Assembly: GCA_963698645.1 (NCBI GenBank)
Contig: CAVORP010000009.1
Location: 496,001 to 560,000, forward strand
Direction of reading: 5' to 3'
Length of the DNA stretch: 64,000 bases
Origin: Ovoidimarina sp963698645
GTDB taxonomy: Bacteria > Pseudomonadota > Alphaproteobacteria > Rhodobacterales > Rhodobacteraceae
Under the pieces are notes generated by a model that saw only the letters and a list, made by a program, of their open reading frames with translations, was not told the origin of the DNA and made no database searches. Both the position numbers and the translations under genes were made by a program. This document shows, in pieces, positions 52,825-60,731 of this stretch (positions within the stretch are counted from its first letter, which is position 1; each line of letters begins with the position of its first letter).

Positions 52825-53303
52825 GCCGGACGTTCCTCTTGCGCGATGCTGCGGGTCATGAAGACGCTGTGCGGATCGGGTCGGTAGCGTCCAAAGGGCG
52901 GACACTCCTCGAAGCCGAATGCCGCATAAAGCGCGCGGGCCGGTGCAAAAAGCGGATGTACCCCGGTCTCGAGCCAGAGCGAGGTCATGCCCTCCTGTCC
53001 GGCTTTGCTCATGAGGTGGCTCAAAATAAGGCGACCGACCCCACGCCCCCGTCCGGCGGTCGTGACGTGCATCGACTTGATCTCTCCGGCCTCCGCAGAC
53101 AGCTGCTTGAGTGCACCCATTCCGAGCAAGCTGCCCTCTTCCCAAACGGCCCACACGCTCAGACCAGGTTGCGAGAGGCCTTCGGCCGTCAGGCGATGAC
53201 AGCTTTCGGGCGGCGCGGTTGCGTCACAGAAGTCGGTATGTGCGGCCACAAGCGCGACAAAGGCGGGATCGGCCAGATCGGCGGGTACTAAGGTTAAAGT
53301 CAT
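52821..53303 (-). CDS. GNAT acetyltransferase inserted in the urt operon
   Basis: A 160-residue N-acetyltransferase. The acetyl-CoA loop is AGRGRGVGRLILSHLMSKAG and the C-terminal segment ALYAAFGFEECPPFGRYRPD. It resembles YsgA/ElaA-like small GNATs with unknown acceptor. It overlaps urtC at its 3' end (ATGA) and starts 4 bases after the urtB stop, so it is tightly built into the operon between the two permeases. A role in urea transport is not known; possibly post-translational control of nitrogen assimilation, as speculation. Confidence 0.87.
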   Translation of the reverse strand: MTLTLVPADLADPAFVALVAAHTDFCDATAPPESCHRLTAEGLSQPGLSVWAVWEEGSLLGMGALKQLSAEAGEIKSMHVTTAGRGRGVGRLILSHLMSKAGQEGMTSLWLETGVHPLFAPARALYAAFGFEECPPFGRYRPDPHSVFMTRSIAQEERPA

Positions 53304-53307
53304 GGCC

Positions 53308-55233
53308 CTAATCCGCCGCCGCCCGGCCCTTGAGCGCAACGATGCCCTTGGGTCGGAACTGGATGAAAAGGATGATGAACAGGATCATGTAGGTCTGCGC
53401 CGCAAGCGTGTTCGACGGGTTCAACCACTCGATCCCTTTCTGTAGGAAGCCGATCATCGACGCCCCCGCCAGCGTGCCCCAGACGTTGCCGACCCCGCCC
53501 ACGACCACGGTCATGAAGCTCTGGACGATGTAGTCGGCCCCCATCTCGGAGGTCACCTTGGCGTAAAGCCCGATCGCGACACCAGCGATCCCGGCGATCC
53601 CCGAGCCAAGTCCGAAGGTCAGCATGTTGATGCGGTCGGGATTGATGCCCATGCTCGCCGCCATACCCGGATTCTGCGTGACCGCGCGCACCTCCAAGCC
53701 GAGCCGGGTGCGTTTGAGCACGAACAGGATCAGCGCCAGGAACAGAAGCGCCAGAACGAAGATCGCGATCCGGATATAGCTGATCTGGATCACGTCCGAG
53801 ATCACCCATGCCCCGTCCAGCCAGTCGGGCGAGGTCAGCGGGCGCGCCTGCGTGCCGAAGATGTTCTTGGCCAACTGCTGCAAAGCGATCGAAATGCCGA
53901 ATGTCGCCAGAAGCGTCTCCAGCGGCCGGTGATAGAGATGCCGGATCACCAGCCGCTCCATCGCCACCCCTGCCGCAAAGGTCACGGCAAAGGCCAGAGG
54001 CAGCGCGACGAGGATCGAGACAGTGTAGTCGGGAATGAAGGTCTGAACGACGAAACCGGTATAGGCCCCCATCATGATGAATTCGCCATGGGCCATGTTG
54101 ATGACCCCCATCACGCCAAAGGTGATGGCAAGGCCGATGGCAGCAAGGAAATAGATTGACGCAAGTGACAGCCCGTCCAGCACAAGATCGGCGGTCTGAG
54201 CCCATCCCACCCTTGCCTCGACCGAGGCCAGCGCGGCCTTCGCAGCCCCGGTGATCGCGGGGTCACGCTCGTCGTAGATCTCGAAAAACACGTGGCTTGC
54301 AAGAGCTGCATCGCGGTCGGCATCGGTGACAAGCGGCGGCGCAAGGCCCGCTTCAAAAAGCTGCCGATAGGCGCGCTCCCGGGCCTCGTTGCTGTCAAGT
54401 TGGCCCAGAGGCACACCGCCCACGCGGCCCTCGACGATATTGGCCTCAAGCGTCGCGCGGATGGCATCCGACGGGAGACGTGGCGGCGCAAGCTCTGCCT
54501 CTACCAATTGAGCATAGAACGCATCCGGGTCCGTCGAAGGGTCAAGAATGCGTGCGACATTCCCCTCTGGAATCTCCTCCGCCACGCCCGACCGGACCGA
54601 AAGGATCAGGTTCAGGACGCTGCGCGCCTCGACGCTTGTATCTTTCGACAGGCTTTCGATCGCGGCGATACGGTCCACCGCGGCTTCGGCAAAGCGCGCC
54701 GAAAGGTAATTCGCAAGAGCCGCCTTGCGCGCCTTCAGGGCCGCGTCCGGTTCGCCTTCGATCGACGCCAGAAGGGGCGCAAGCTGCTCGGCCTCGGGGC
54801 TCCGCGCGATCGAGGCCACGGCTGTCTCGCGCCGGCCCAGATCAGGATCGCTCAACTGGAACTGCACAAGGGCCGTGCCGATCACACGCCGGACGCCGCC
54901 ATTGGGCTTGAGCTGGGTGAACCCTGATGCGGGCACAGTCGTTTCCGCGCCGGTATCGACGTCACGCAGGGTGATCTCGCCGCCCCTTTCGTCGCCGATA
55001 TAGAAAATGCCATCCTCGCGCTGCCAGACAGATCTTTCGGTCCAGGCCTCCAGGAACTCGGGCACTTGCGGCAGGCCCGAGGCCACCAGATCGTCCAGAA
55101 CCGCACCGACGCTGCTCCGCGACGGCTGGGCGATTTCCTCCGCATGGGTCTGTAACAGGGTCTGAAGCTCTTGCGCCTGCGCGCCGAAACCGGTGCCAAA
55201 ACAAAATGCCATGGCAAGAATGATGCGGCGCAT
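53308..55233 (-). CDS. urtB: Urea-type ABC transporter permease UrtB with long periplasmic N-terminus
   Basis: LivH-like permease of 641 residues. It has a signal peptide (MRRIILAMAFCFGTGFGAQA), then a soluble helical N-terminal domain (about 21-350), then eight or so membrane helices (LASIYFLAAIGLAITFGVMG onward). NMAHGEFIMMGAYTGF and the coupling region QNPGMAASMGINPDR are typical. Proteobacterial UrtB proteins commonly carry such an N-terminal domain, and this one is at the long end. Located 67 bases after urtA behind a strong hairpin. Confidence 0.93.
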   Translation of the reverse strand: MRRIILAMAFCFGTGFGAQAQELQTLLQTHAEEIAQPSRSSVGAVLDDLVASGLPQVPEFLEAWTERSVWQREDGIFYIGDERGGEITLRDVDTGAETTVPASGFTQLKPNGGVRRVIGTALVQFQLSDPDLGRRETAVASIARSPEAEQLAPLLASIEGEPDAALKARKAALANYLSARFAEAAVDRIAAIESLSKDTSVEARSVLNLILSVRSGVAEEIPEGNVARILDPSTDPDAFYAQLVEAELAPPRLPSDAIRATLEANIVEGRVGGVPLGQLDSNEARERAYRQLFEAGLAPPLVTDADRDAALASHVFFEIYDERDPAITGAAKAALASVEARVGWAQTADLVLDGLSLASIYFLAAIGLAITFGVMGVINMAHGEFIMMGAYTGFVVQTFIPDYTVSILVALPLAFAVTFAAGVAMERLVIRHLYHRPLETLLATFGISIALQQLAKNIFGTQARPLTSPDWLDGAWVISDVIQISYIRIAIFVLALLFLALILFVLKRTRLGLEVRAVTQNPGMAASMGINPDRINMLTFGLGSGIAGIAGVAIGLYAKVTSEMGADYIVQSFMTVVVGGVGNVWGTLAGASMIGFLQKGIEWLNPSNTLAAQTYMILFIILFIQFRPKGIVALKGRAAAD

Positions 55234-55262
55234 TGGGGAACTGCCCTCGATCTCGGGGTTGC

Positions 55263-55288
55263 GGGGCCGCGTTTACGCGCGCGGCCCC
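55263..55288 (-). other. Intercistronic stem-loop between urtA and urtB
   Basis: GGGGCCGCG (55263-55271) and CGCGGCCCC (55280-55288) form a 9-bp GC stem 12 bases after the urtA stop on the minus strand, with no T-tract. As with tauA-tauB, it probably raises the binding-protein to permease ratio. Confidence 0.65.
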
Positions 55289-55300
55289 CACGTCTTCGGA

Positions 55301-56581
55301 TCAGTAGTTCGAGGTCAACTGAACGCAGGTCTTGGTTTCGGTGTTGTACATCCCGCAACCAAGATCCTTCCAATCGGAGACCAGCTTGGCGCTTTCCGGA
55401 AGGAAGTCGGTCCAGGCATCGCCGGGCACTTCCGAGGTCTGCGAGATGATGTCGAACTGTCCGTCCGCCGTGATCTCGCCGATCAGTACGGGCTTCGCCA
55501 GATGGTGGTTCGGAAGCATCACCGCGGTGCCGCCGGTCAGGTTCGGGAATTCCTGCCCGTACATCGCTGCGCGAACCGCATCCACATCGGTGGTGCCAGC
55601 GGCTTCGACCGCGTTCACCCACATGTTGAAGCCGATGTAATGCGCCTCCATCGGGTCGTTCGTCACCCGGTCTTCACCTGCGAACTCTTTCCATGCGGCG
55701 ATGAACTCGGCATTGGCCGGAGTATCGGCGGACTGGAAATAATTCCACGCGGCCAGATGCCCGACAAGGTTCGAGGTATCCAGACCGGACAGCTCTTCCT
55801 CGCCGACCGAGAAGGCCACGACAGGGATGTCGTCGGCCGAGATATTGGCGGCTGCCAGTTCCTTGTAGAAACCGATATTCGCGTCGCCGTTGATGGTCGA
55901 GATCACGCCGACCTGCTTGCCGTCTTCGCCCAATGCGACGACGTCGCCCACGATCGTCGCCCAGTCGGAATGACCAAACGGCGTGTAGTTCACGAAGATA
56001 TCTTCGGCCGCGATGCCCTTGTCCTTCAGGTACTGCTCGAGGATGTTGTTGGTCGTGCGCGGATAGACATAGTCAGTGCCCAGAAGCGCGAACTTCTCGA
56101 CGCCCAGTTCCTCGAGGAAATAGTCGACCGCCGGAATCGCCTGCTGGTTCGGTGCAGCGCCGGTATAGAACACGTTCTTCGAGCTTTCTTCGCCCTCGTA
56201 CTGCACCGGATAGAACAAGAGGCCGTTCAGTTCCTCGATCACCGGAAGAACCGATTTGCGCGACACCGACGTCCAGTTGCCAAAGATCACATCGACCTCG
56301 TGCACGGTCAGCAATTCCCGCGCCTTTTCCGCGAACAGCGGCCAGTCAGAAGCCGGATCGACCACCACCGCCTCGATCTGGCAGCCCAGAACGCCGCCTG
56401 CCTCGTTCTGCTTTTCGATCAGCATCAGCATCGTGTCTTTAAGCGTCGTTTCCGAAATCGCCATCGTGCCCGAAAGGGAATGCAGAACCCCCACTTTCAC
56501 CGGGTCGGCGCATTGCGCCGCGGCCATCGCGGTGCTGCCCAGAACGGCAGCGGTCATAAGGGAAGTAAATTTCAGCGTCAT
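55301..56581 (-). CDS. urtA: Urea-type ABC transporter substrate-binding protein UrtA
   Basis: Secreted binding protein of 426 residues. The signal peptide is SLMTAAVLGSTAMAAAQ. Mature motifs are VGVLHSLSGTMAISETTLKD, FGNWTSVSRKSVLPVIEELN and NGLLFYPVQYEGEE, all standard for UrtA (urea/short amides). First gene of the operon. No urease genes are within the window. An inverted repeat lies 66 bases upstream. Confidence 0.95.
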   Translation of the reverse strand: MTLKFTSLMTAAVLGSTAMAAAQCADPVKVGVLHSLSGTMAISETTLKDTMLMLIEKQNEAGGVLGCQIEAVVVDPASDWPLFAEKARELLTVHEVDVIFGNWTSVSRKSVLPVIEELNGLLFYPVQYEGEESSKNVFYTGAAPNQQAIPAVDYFLEELGVEKFALLGTDYVYPRTTNNILEQYLKDKGIAAEDIFVNYTPFGHSDWATIVGDVVALGEDGKQVGVISTINGDANIGFYKELAAANISADDIPVVAFSVGEEELSGLDTSNLVGHLAAWNYFQSADTPANAEFIAAWKEFAGEDRVTNDPMEAHYIGFNMWVNAVEAAGTTDVDAVRAAMYGQEFPNLTGGTAVMLPNHHLAKPVLIGEITADGQFDIISQTSEVPGDAWTDFLPESAKLVSDWKDLGCGMYNTETKTCVQLTSNY

Positions 56582-57066
56582 ATGTCTCGTATCCCTGTGT
56601 TCGCTGCGGTGACCCCGGATCGCGCATCGGGCGCCCCCAAGTATTGACTGATGGATCGATCAGTTCCCGCAACAGATGCTTTACCGTCGCGCAGGGGCAA
56701 GCTATCTGCCCGGATGTCCCCCAACGCGGCACGAGTGCTCTCTCCGAGCGCCCTCACTTGAGCCGATGCCCTTTGGACGGGCCAGAGATCGAAGCCGGTA
56801 TATCGGGCCGCAGCACGGCTTTGCCCATTTGATTGCCTAAATCGGCATCGTATGCCCGCTTTATGGACGACTTCGGCCCGTCAAAACCCATCGGGATACG
56901 CGACTATCCGCTTTTTCGCGCCGACTCGGGACCTCCGCAGGCCTTGCGACCTGATTCCATTCAGCGCACCGGCCCGGCGACAACTGACGATATTTCGCCA
57001 TTTCCGGTCATGGTGTAGCCTTGGGGTGCTCCCTGCGCGCTGCGGATCGAAAGTCGAGGGCCCGGA
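56582..57066. other. Intergenic upstream of urtA
   Basis: 485 bases between divergent urtA and the SH3-like gene. Apart from the inverted repeat at 56647-56664 I see no RNA, sigma-54 site or convincing CDS. A 61-codon frame at 56833-57018 starts with TTG without a ribosome site. Confidence 0.4.
56647..56664. promoter_or_regulatory. Candidate operator upstream of urtA
   Basis: ACTGAT-GGATCG-ATCAGT is an inverted repeat with perfect 6-base arms, 66 bases before the urtA start. The shape (TTGACTGAT...ATCAGT) resembles TetR-family operators. The regulator is not in the window. Confidence 0.35.
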
Positions 57067-58020
57067 ATGACAGACACCGCCTCACGGAACACCGCCGGTG
57101 CGATGATCAGCGACCTGCCCGGTCGCCCCTTTCTCCGGGCCTCAGGACCGGGGCTTGCAGAAGCCGGGCACGGGTGCGACCGCCACATGCGCCGCTCCGG
57201 AAAGCCGGAGCCAGATCGGGAAGCGAAATCAAGTGCATCCGATTCCCGAACGCGGGATGTCTCACCCCTTGAAAACCGGGTTGGCCCCTTGAAACCGCGC
57301 GCATTCCAGCCGTTGGAGCCCGCGAAGGTCCTGCCATTCGTAGTCCTTGCGGCCGCCCTCGCCCTCGCGGTTCCCGTCGCGGCCCAGGGCACGGGCGTGC
57401 CGGACAGTGCGGCCCCGGCTCTCGCCATCCCCCTCGCGGCGAACGATGGTGGTCCGCGACGATGGCAGCTGCGCGCCGGCGAGAGTTCGTCCTTGCATGG
57501 GGCGCCTTCCGGAGACTCCGCGATCCTCATGACCCTCTCGCCAAACGACCTCCTCGACAATCTCGGCTGTCTCGCCCCCGACAACGCCGACACGGTATGG
57601 TGCGAGGTTCGGCCAATGGCGGGCGGCGCGCCGGGGTTCGTCCGGGCCGCGCGGCTCTCACCCGTAAGCGGGCCCGATGGCAAGGTGATCACCGGCATGG
57701 ATGACAGTCCGCAACGCGCCAAACGGGGCGATTTCGACGCAACCTCCACCATCCCCTGTGCCCAGATCGAGGGGCAACCGATGGGGTCCTGCATTGCGCG
57801 CGTCGCCCGCAGCGGCGGCGGCGACGCGACCGTGGTCGTCCGTTTCACGAACGGATTTCAGCGCATGCTCTTCTTTGCGAATGGCAGGTTTCTCAGGGGC
57901 GATGCCACGATGTCGGGGGTCGGAACGGACACCGATTGGCGGCTGGTCGGCGACACGCATGTCATCCGGGTCGACGACCAACGCTTCGACCTGCCGGAAA
58001 ACCTCATTCTGGGAGATTGA
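57067..58020 (+). CDS. Secreted protein with an SH3-like domain
   Basis: A hydrophobic signal (LPFVVLAAALALAVPVAAQG) is followed by an SH3-like module (WQLRAGESSSLHGAPSGDSA, NLGCLAPDNADTVWCEVRPM) and a C-terminal domain (CAQIEGQPMGSCIARVARSG). The open frame starts at ATG 57067, but the first 80 residues are low-complexity and would bury the signal peptide. A TTG at 57313 gives a proper 22-residue signal, and I think the real start lies near there. Function unknown; periplasmic. It ends before a probable bidirectional terminator. Confidence 0.65.
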   Translation: MTDTASRNTAGAMISDLPGRPFLRASGPGLAEAGHGCDRHMRRSGKPEPDREAKSSASDSRTRDVSPLENRVGPLKPRAFQPLEPAKVLPFVVLAAALALAVPVAAQGTGVPDSAAPALAIPLAANDGGPRRWQLRAGESSSLHGAPSGDSAILMTLSPNDLLDNLGCLAPDNADTVWCEVRPMAGGAPGFVRAARLSPVSGPDGKVITGMDDSPQRAKRGDFDATSTIPCAQIEGQPMGSCIARVARSGGGDATVVVRFTNGFQRMLFFANGRFLRGDATMSGVGTDTDWRLVGDTHVIRVDDQRFDLPENLILGD

Positions 58021-58050
58021 GGGCCAAAGCCCGGAGCAGCGGCCAAAGCT

Positions 58051-58076
58051 GCGGCGCCGCCCAAGGGCGACGCCGC
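58051..58076. terminator. Hairpin between convergent genes
   Basis: GCGGCG (58051-58056) and CGCCGC (58071-58076), with inner arms CGCCC and GGGCG, form a stem of about 11 bp with one mismatch, followed by TTTG. It lies between the stops of the SH3-like and PQQ-type genes, probably ending both transcripts. Confidence 0.55.
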
Positions 58077-58086
58077 TTTGTCAGTT

Positions 58087-59376
58087 TCAGTTACCCGGCG
58101 TGAGCTTGTAGATCATGCCCTCGTCGACGGCGGTATAGAGGCTGCCATCCGGCCCAAGGACCACTGACCGGAACCGCGCCGATTCCATTGGAAGGGTCAT
58201 CTCGGTCACGTCCTCGACCGTCAGATCATCCGTCAGTTCGATCACGTCGATCCGCTGGCCGAGCGGCGTCCCGCCAAAGCCGATGCCCATGATGCCCACG
58301 ACCATCGCGCCATCCCAGTCACCCCACTGTTCGCCTTCAAGGAAAGCAGCCGACGAAGTGCCCTGCGACCAGCCGTTATTGTCCCAGATCGGCGGCATGG
58401 CGTCGGGATAGGTGGCAAAATCGGTCATCGGCATGAAGGACGCACGCTCGTAGCGGTTCATGCCCTCCATCTGGTTCGGGCTGTAGCCGCAATAGTCATC
58501 CGGGCAATCGCCACGTCCGGCCATGTTCGGGCGCGGGTCCCAACCGGCATTTCCGCCATTCACCAGAACCGTGATCTCGTCCGAGTGCCACGGCCCGTGT
58601 TCCGCCGTGATCGGCGTTCCGGTTGCGGGGTGGAATGCGATACCCTGCACGTTGCGGTGCCCATAGGTGTAGGTCCGCTTGTCGAACCCTTCGGGCGGGT
58701 TGTTCTCCGGATGCGCATTGCCATCGGTATCAAGACGCAGCACCTTCGACCCCATGAGCGTCGGGCTCTGCGGAACCTCCTCGTTGTGGTTGTCTCCCGT
58801 CGTCAGCCAAAGCGCCCCGTCCGGTCCGAACCGAACCCGCCCGCCGTTATGCGCGCCGGGACCGCCAAAGGGATGATCCGAGGCCGCCATCTTGTAGGGG
58901 ACGTCATCGACGATATCGGTGCGGTCCGAGACGTTGGAAAAGTCGTCGCTTACCACAAGCCGCATCAGCCGGTTGGTATGCGGGTCGGACATGTTCGAGG
59001 TCGAGTAGACATAGATCCGGCGGTTCTCGGCAAAATTCGGATCGATCGCAACGCCCATCATCCCCGCCTGCCCTTCACAGAACAGATCATCAGCGGTGCT
59101 GGCATAGCCATCAACTCCGCCCATCCCGAGCAGGGCCTTCACTTCACCCGATGGCATGAGCACGGAAAGCCCCTTGCACTTCTCGGTGAAGAACATCGTG
59201 CCATCATCGAGAAACGCCATGTCCCATGGGTTCTCGAGATCGGCCAGAACGACCGTGTGCTGAAGGCTGGTGGTGTTGACGCCGGTCTGTGCGGTGGCAG
59301 GCGTCAACGGCAATGACGCTCCTGCAATCAACGGAACGAGGAACATGGCAGCAGTGCTGCGAAAACGATGAAACAT
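58087..59376 (-). CDS. PQQ-dependent sugar dehydrogenase-type beta-propeller protein
   Basis: A 429-residue secreted propeller of the glucose/sorbosone dehydrogenase (GSDH) family. The signal peptide is AAMFLVPLIAGASLPLTPAT. Motifs are LENPWDMAFLDDGTMFFTEK, GPGAHNGGRVRFGPDGALW, TYGHRNVQGIAFHPATG and TAEHGPWHSDEIT. The catalytic His region of soluble glucose dehydrogenases is in the AHNGGR segment. The ATG at 59376 has GGAGGA upstream. A small cytochrome c gene precedes it on the same strand and could accept its electrons. Confidence 0.88.
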   Translation of the reverse strand: MFHRFRSTAAMFLVPLIAGASLPLTPATAQTGVNTTSLQHTVVLADLENPWDMAFLDDGTMFFTEKCKGLSVLMPSGEVKALLGMGGVDGYASTADDLFCEGQAGMMGVAIDPNFAENRRIYVYSTSNMSDPHTNRLMRLVVSDDFSNVSDRTDIVDDVPYKMAASDHPFGGPGAHNGGRVRFGPDGALWLTTGDNHNEEVPQSPTLMGSKVLRLDTDGNAHPENNPPEGFDKRTYTYGHRNVQGIAFHPATGTPITAEHGPWHSDEITVLVNGGNAGWDPRPNMAGRGDCPDDYCGYSPNQMEGMNRYERASFMPMTDFATYPDAMPPIWDNNGWSQGTSSAAFLEGEQWGDWDGAMVVGIMGIGFGGTPLGQRIDVIELTDDLTVEDVTEMTLPMESARFRSVVLGPDGSLYTAVDEGMIYKLTPGN

Positions 59377-59599
59377 CTTATCCTCCCAGATATTGAAATG
59401 TCCGGCCAAATCCCGTGGCAGGTTCGCTGACTTACCTTGGGGAAAGCGGACATCGGTCAACCTAAGGCTGAGGCCGCGACACATCAACTGTTTGCGCGGA
59501 TGTGTCGTTCGATCTGGCGGAAATACGCCGGTCGCCTCCCACCGGATGCCGGCCTGTCCAAAAACAGACCCGTCATACCCCCGGTGTCTGCGCCCGCAT

Positions 59600-59917
59600 C
59601 TACTCGAAAGTCGTTGTGATATAGGTCACGATATTTGCGATATCCTCATCCGACAGTTTCTTGGCATGAGGGGCCATGAGAGGCGTATTGGGCCCGAGTT
59701 TCTCGCCCGCACGATATTGCTCAAGACGCTGCTGAAGGTAGTCAGCCTCCTTGTCTGAAAGACGCGGATAGCTGGCCATACCCTGCGCTTTCGGTCCATG
59801 GCAATTCTTGCAGACGCGCTGATAGATCTTCTCGCCAGCCGCGACATCGGCCTCATCTGCCACTGCCGCTCCGACCATGGTGACCGCGACAAGGACCAGC
59901 GAAAACCCTTTTAACAT
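59600..59917 (-). CDS. Small periplasmic cytochrome c
   Basis: A class I monoheme cytochrome of 105 residues. Signal peptide MLKGFSLVLVAVTMVGAAVA. The heme site is CKNCH (in RVCKNCHGPKAQGMASYP) and the axial Met is in NTPLMAPHAKKLSDEDI. The ATG at 59917 has GGAG nine bases upstream, and the ATG at 59932 is an alternative. Located 223 bases upstream of the PQQ-type dehydrogenase on the same strand, it is a natural redox partner. Confidence 0.9.
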   Translation of the reverse strand: MLKGFSLVLVAVTMVGAAVADEADVAAGEKIYQRVCKNCHGPKAQGMASYPRLSDKEADYLQQRLEQYRAGEKLGPNTPLMAPHAKKLSDEDIANIVTYITTTFE

Positions 59918-59932
59918 CAACACATTCTCCAT

Positions 59933-60731
59933 CCCTGACGATTGCACCCGGCAAAGGCCGCGGTCATTTCCAACACGGTCCGATCCCGAAACCACAATCG
60001 TACCATCTGCAGCAGGCCAAGTCCTACCTGTTCCATCCCAACAATCAAGCGGTTCGTCGGCAGCCCTGCAAGCGCGGCGGCAAAACGCCATACGGAACAG
60101 GTGTCACCGACGGCGCTTTCCGCAATTCCGGGCATCGCGATTGGTCGGAACCTACCGAAGGGATAGTCTGCCTGCGGACAGGGCGGCTCCCGTAGACGGG
60201 CGTCGGGCACCCCGCGATAGCAGGCCCCCCCGATTTCAGCGAAGCGTTCGGCGCGCGACAAATTCCTCTCGTCATGCTCCTGCAAGAATCTTACCGGCGA
60301 AACGTGGTCGACGGTCTTGCCGCGTGACACGTACACGTTGTACGGGCCGCTCGCGTCGCTTCCTGCGAAAGACCGCCCAGGAACCATGGGGAAGACCGGT
60401 CCAGGGTGCCGAAGGTCACACATCCCGCCATGCCCCCCCCCGTTCGAGCACTTCCCATTCGAAACAGGCTACAATTGAGAGGGGCGGGAAGCGGCCGTTT
60501 GTGACGGCATGCGCCGACATCGACCCAGCGGACAAAATGCAGCGTCTTCCCTTGGCTGCGTCAGAAACGCTCTAGAAAGGCGGGCCCGCCTTGCGCAAGC
60601 GCCAGCCGAAACTCAGGCAAATGCAGCACGTCACGACTGACCCAAAAAGCTTGCCGGGCAGACCAAAACTGGCGACCCTGATCCAATTAGTCAAAATTCT
60701 TCGATAGATTCGAGCATTGGAGGCATTGGAA
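59933..60731. other. 800-base stretch without a supported gene
   Basis: Open frames on both strands lack ribosome sites and recognisable domains. The minus-strand frame 59917-60423 contains an ordinary-looking protein segment (RFLQEHDERNLSRAERFAEI), so a decayed gene is possible. A perfect short inverted repeat CGTACA-CGT-TGTACG lies at 60330-60344. I see no insertion-sequence ends. Confidence 0.4.

Noticed and set aside
56833..57018. 61-codon frame upstream of the SH3-like gene
   Set aside because: TTG start without Shine-Dalgarno and no recognisable sequence.
59917..60423. 168-codon minus-strand frame as a gene
   Set aside because: No ribosome site and overlap with the cytochrome c start. 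Composition is partly protein-like but I recognise no domain.
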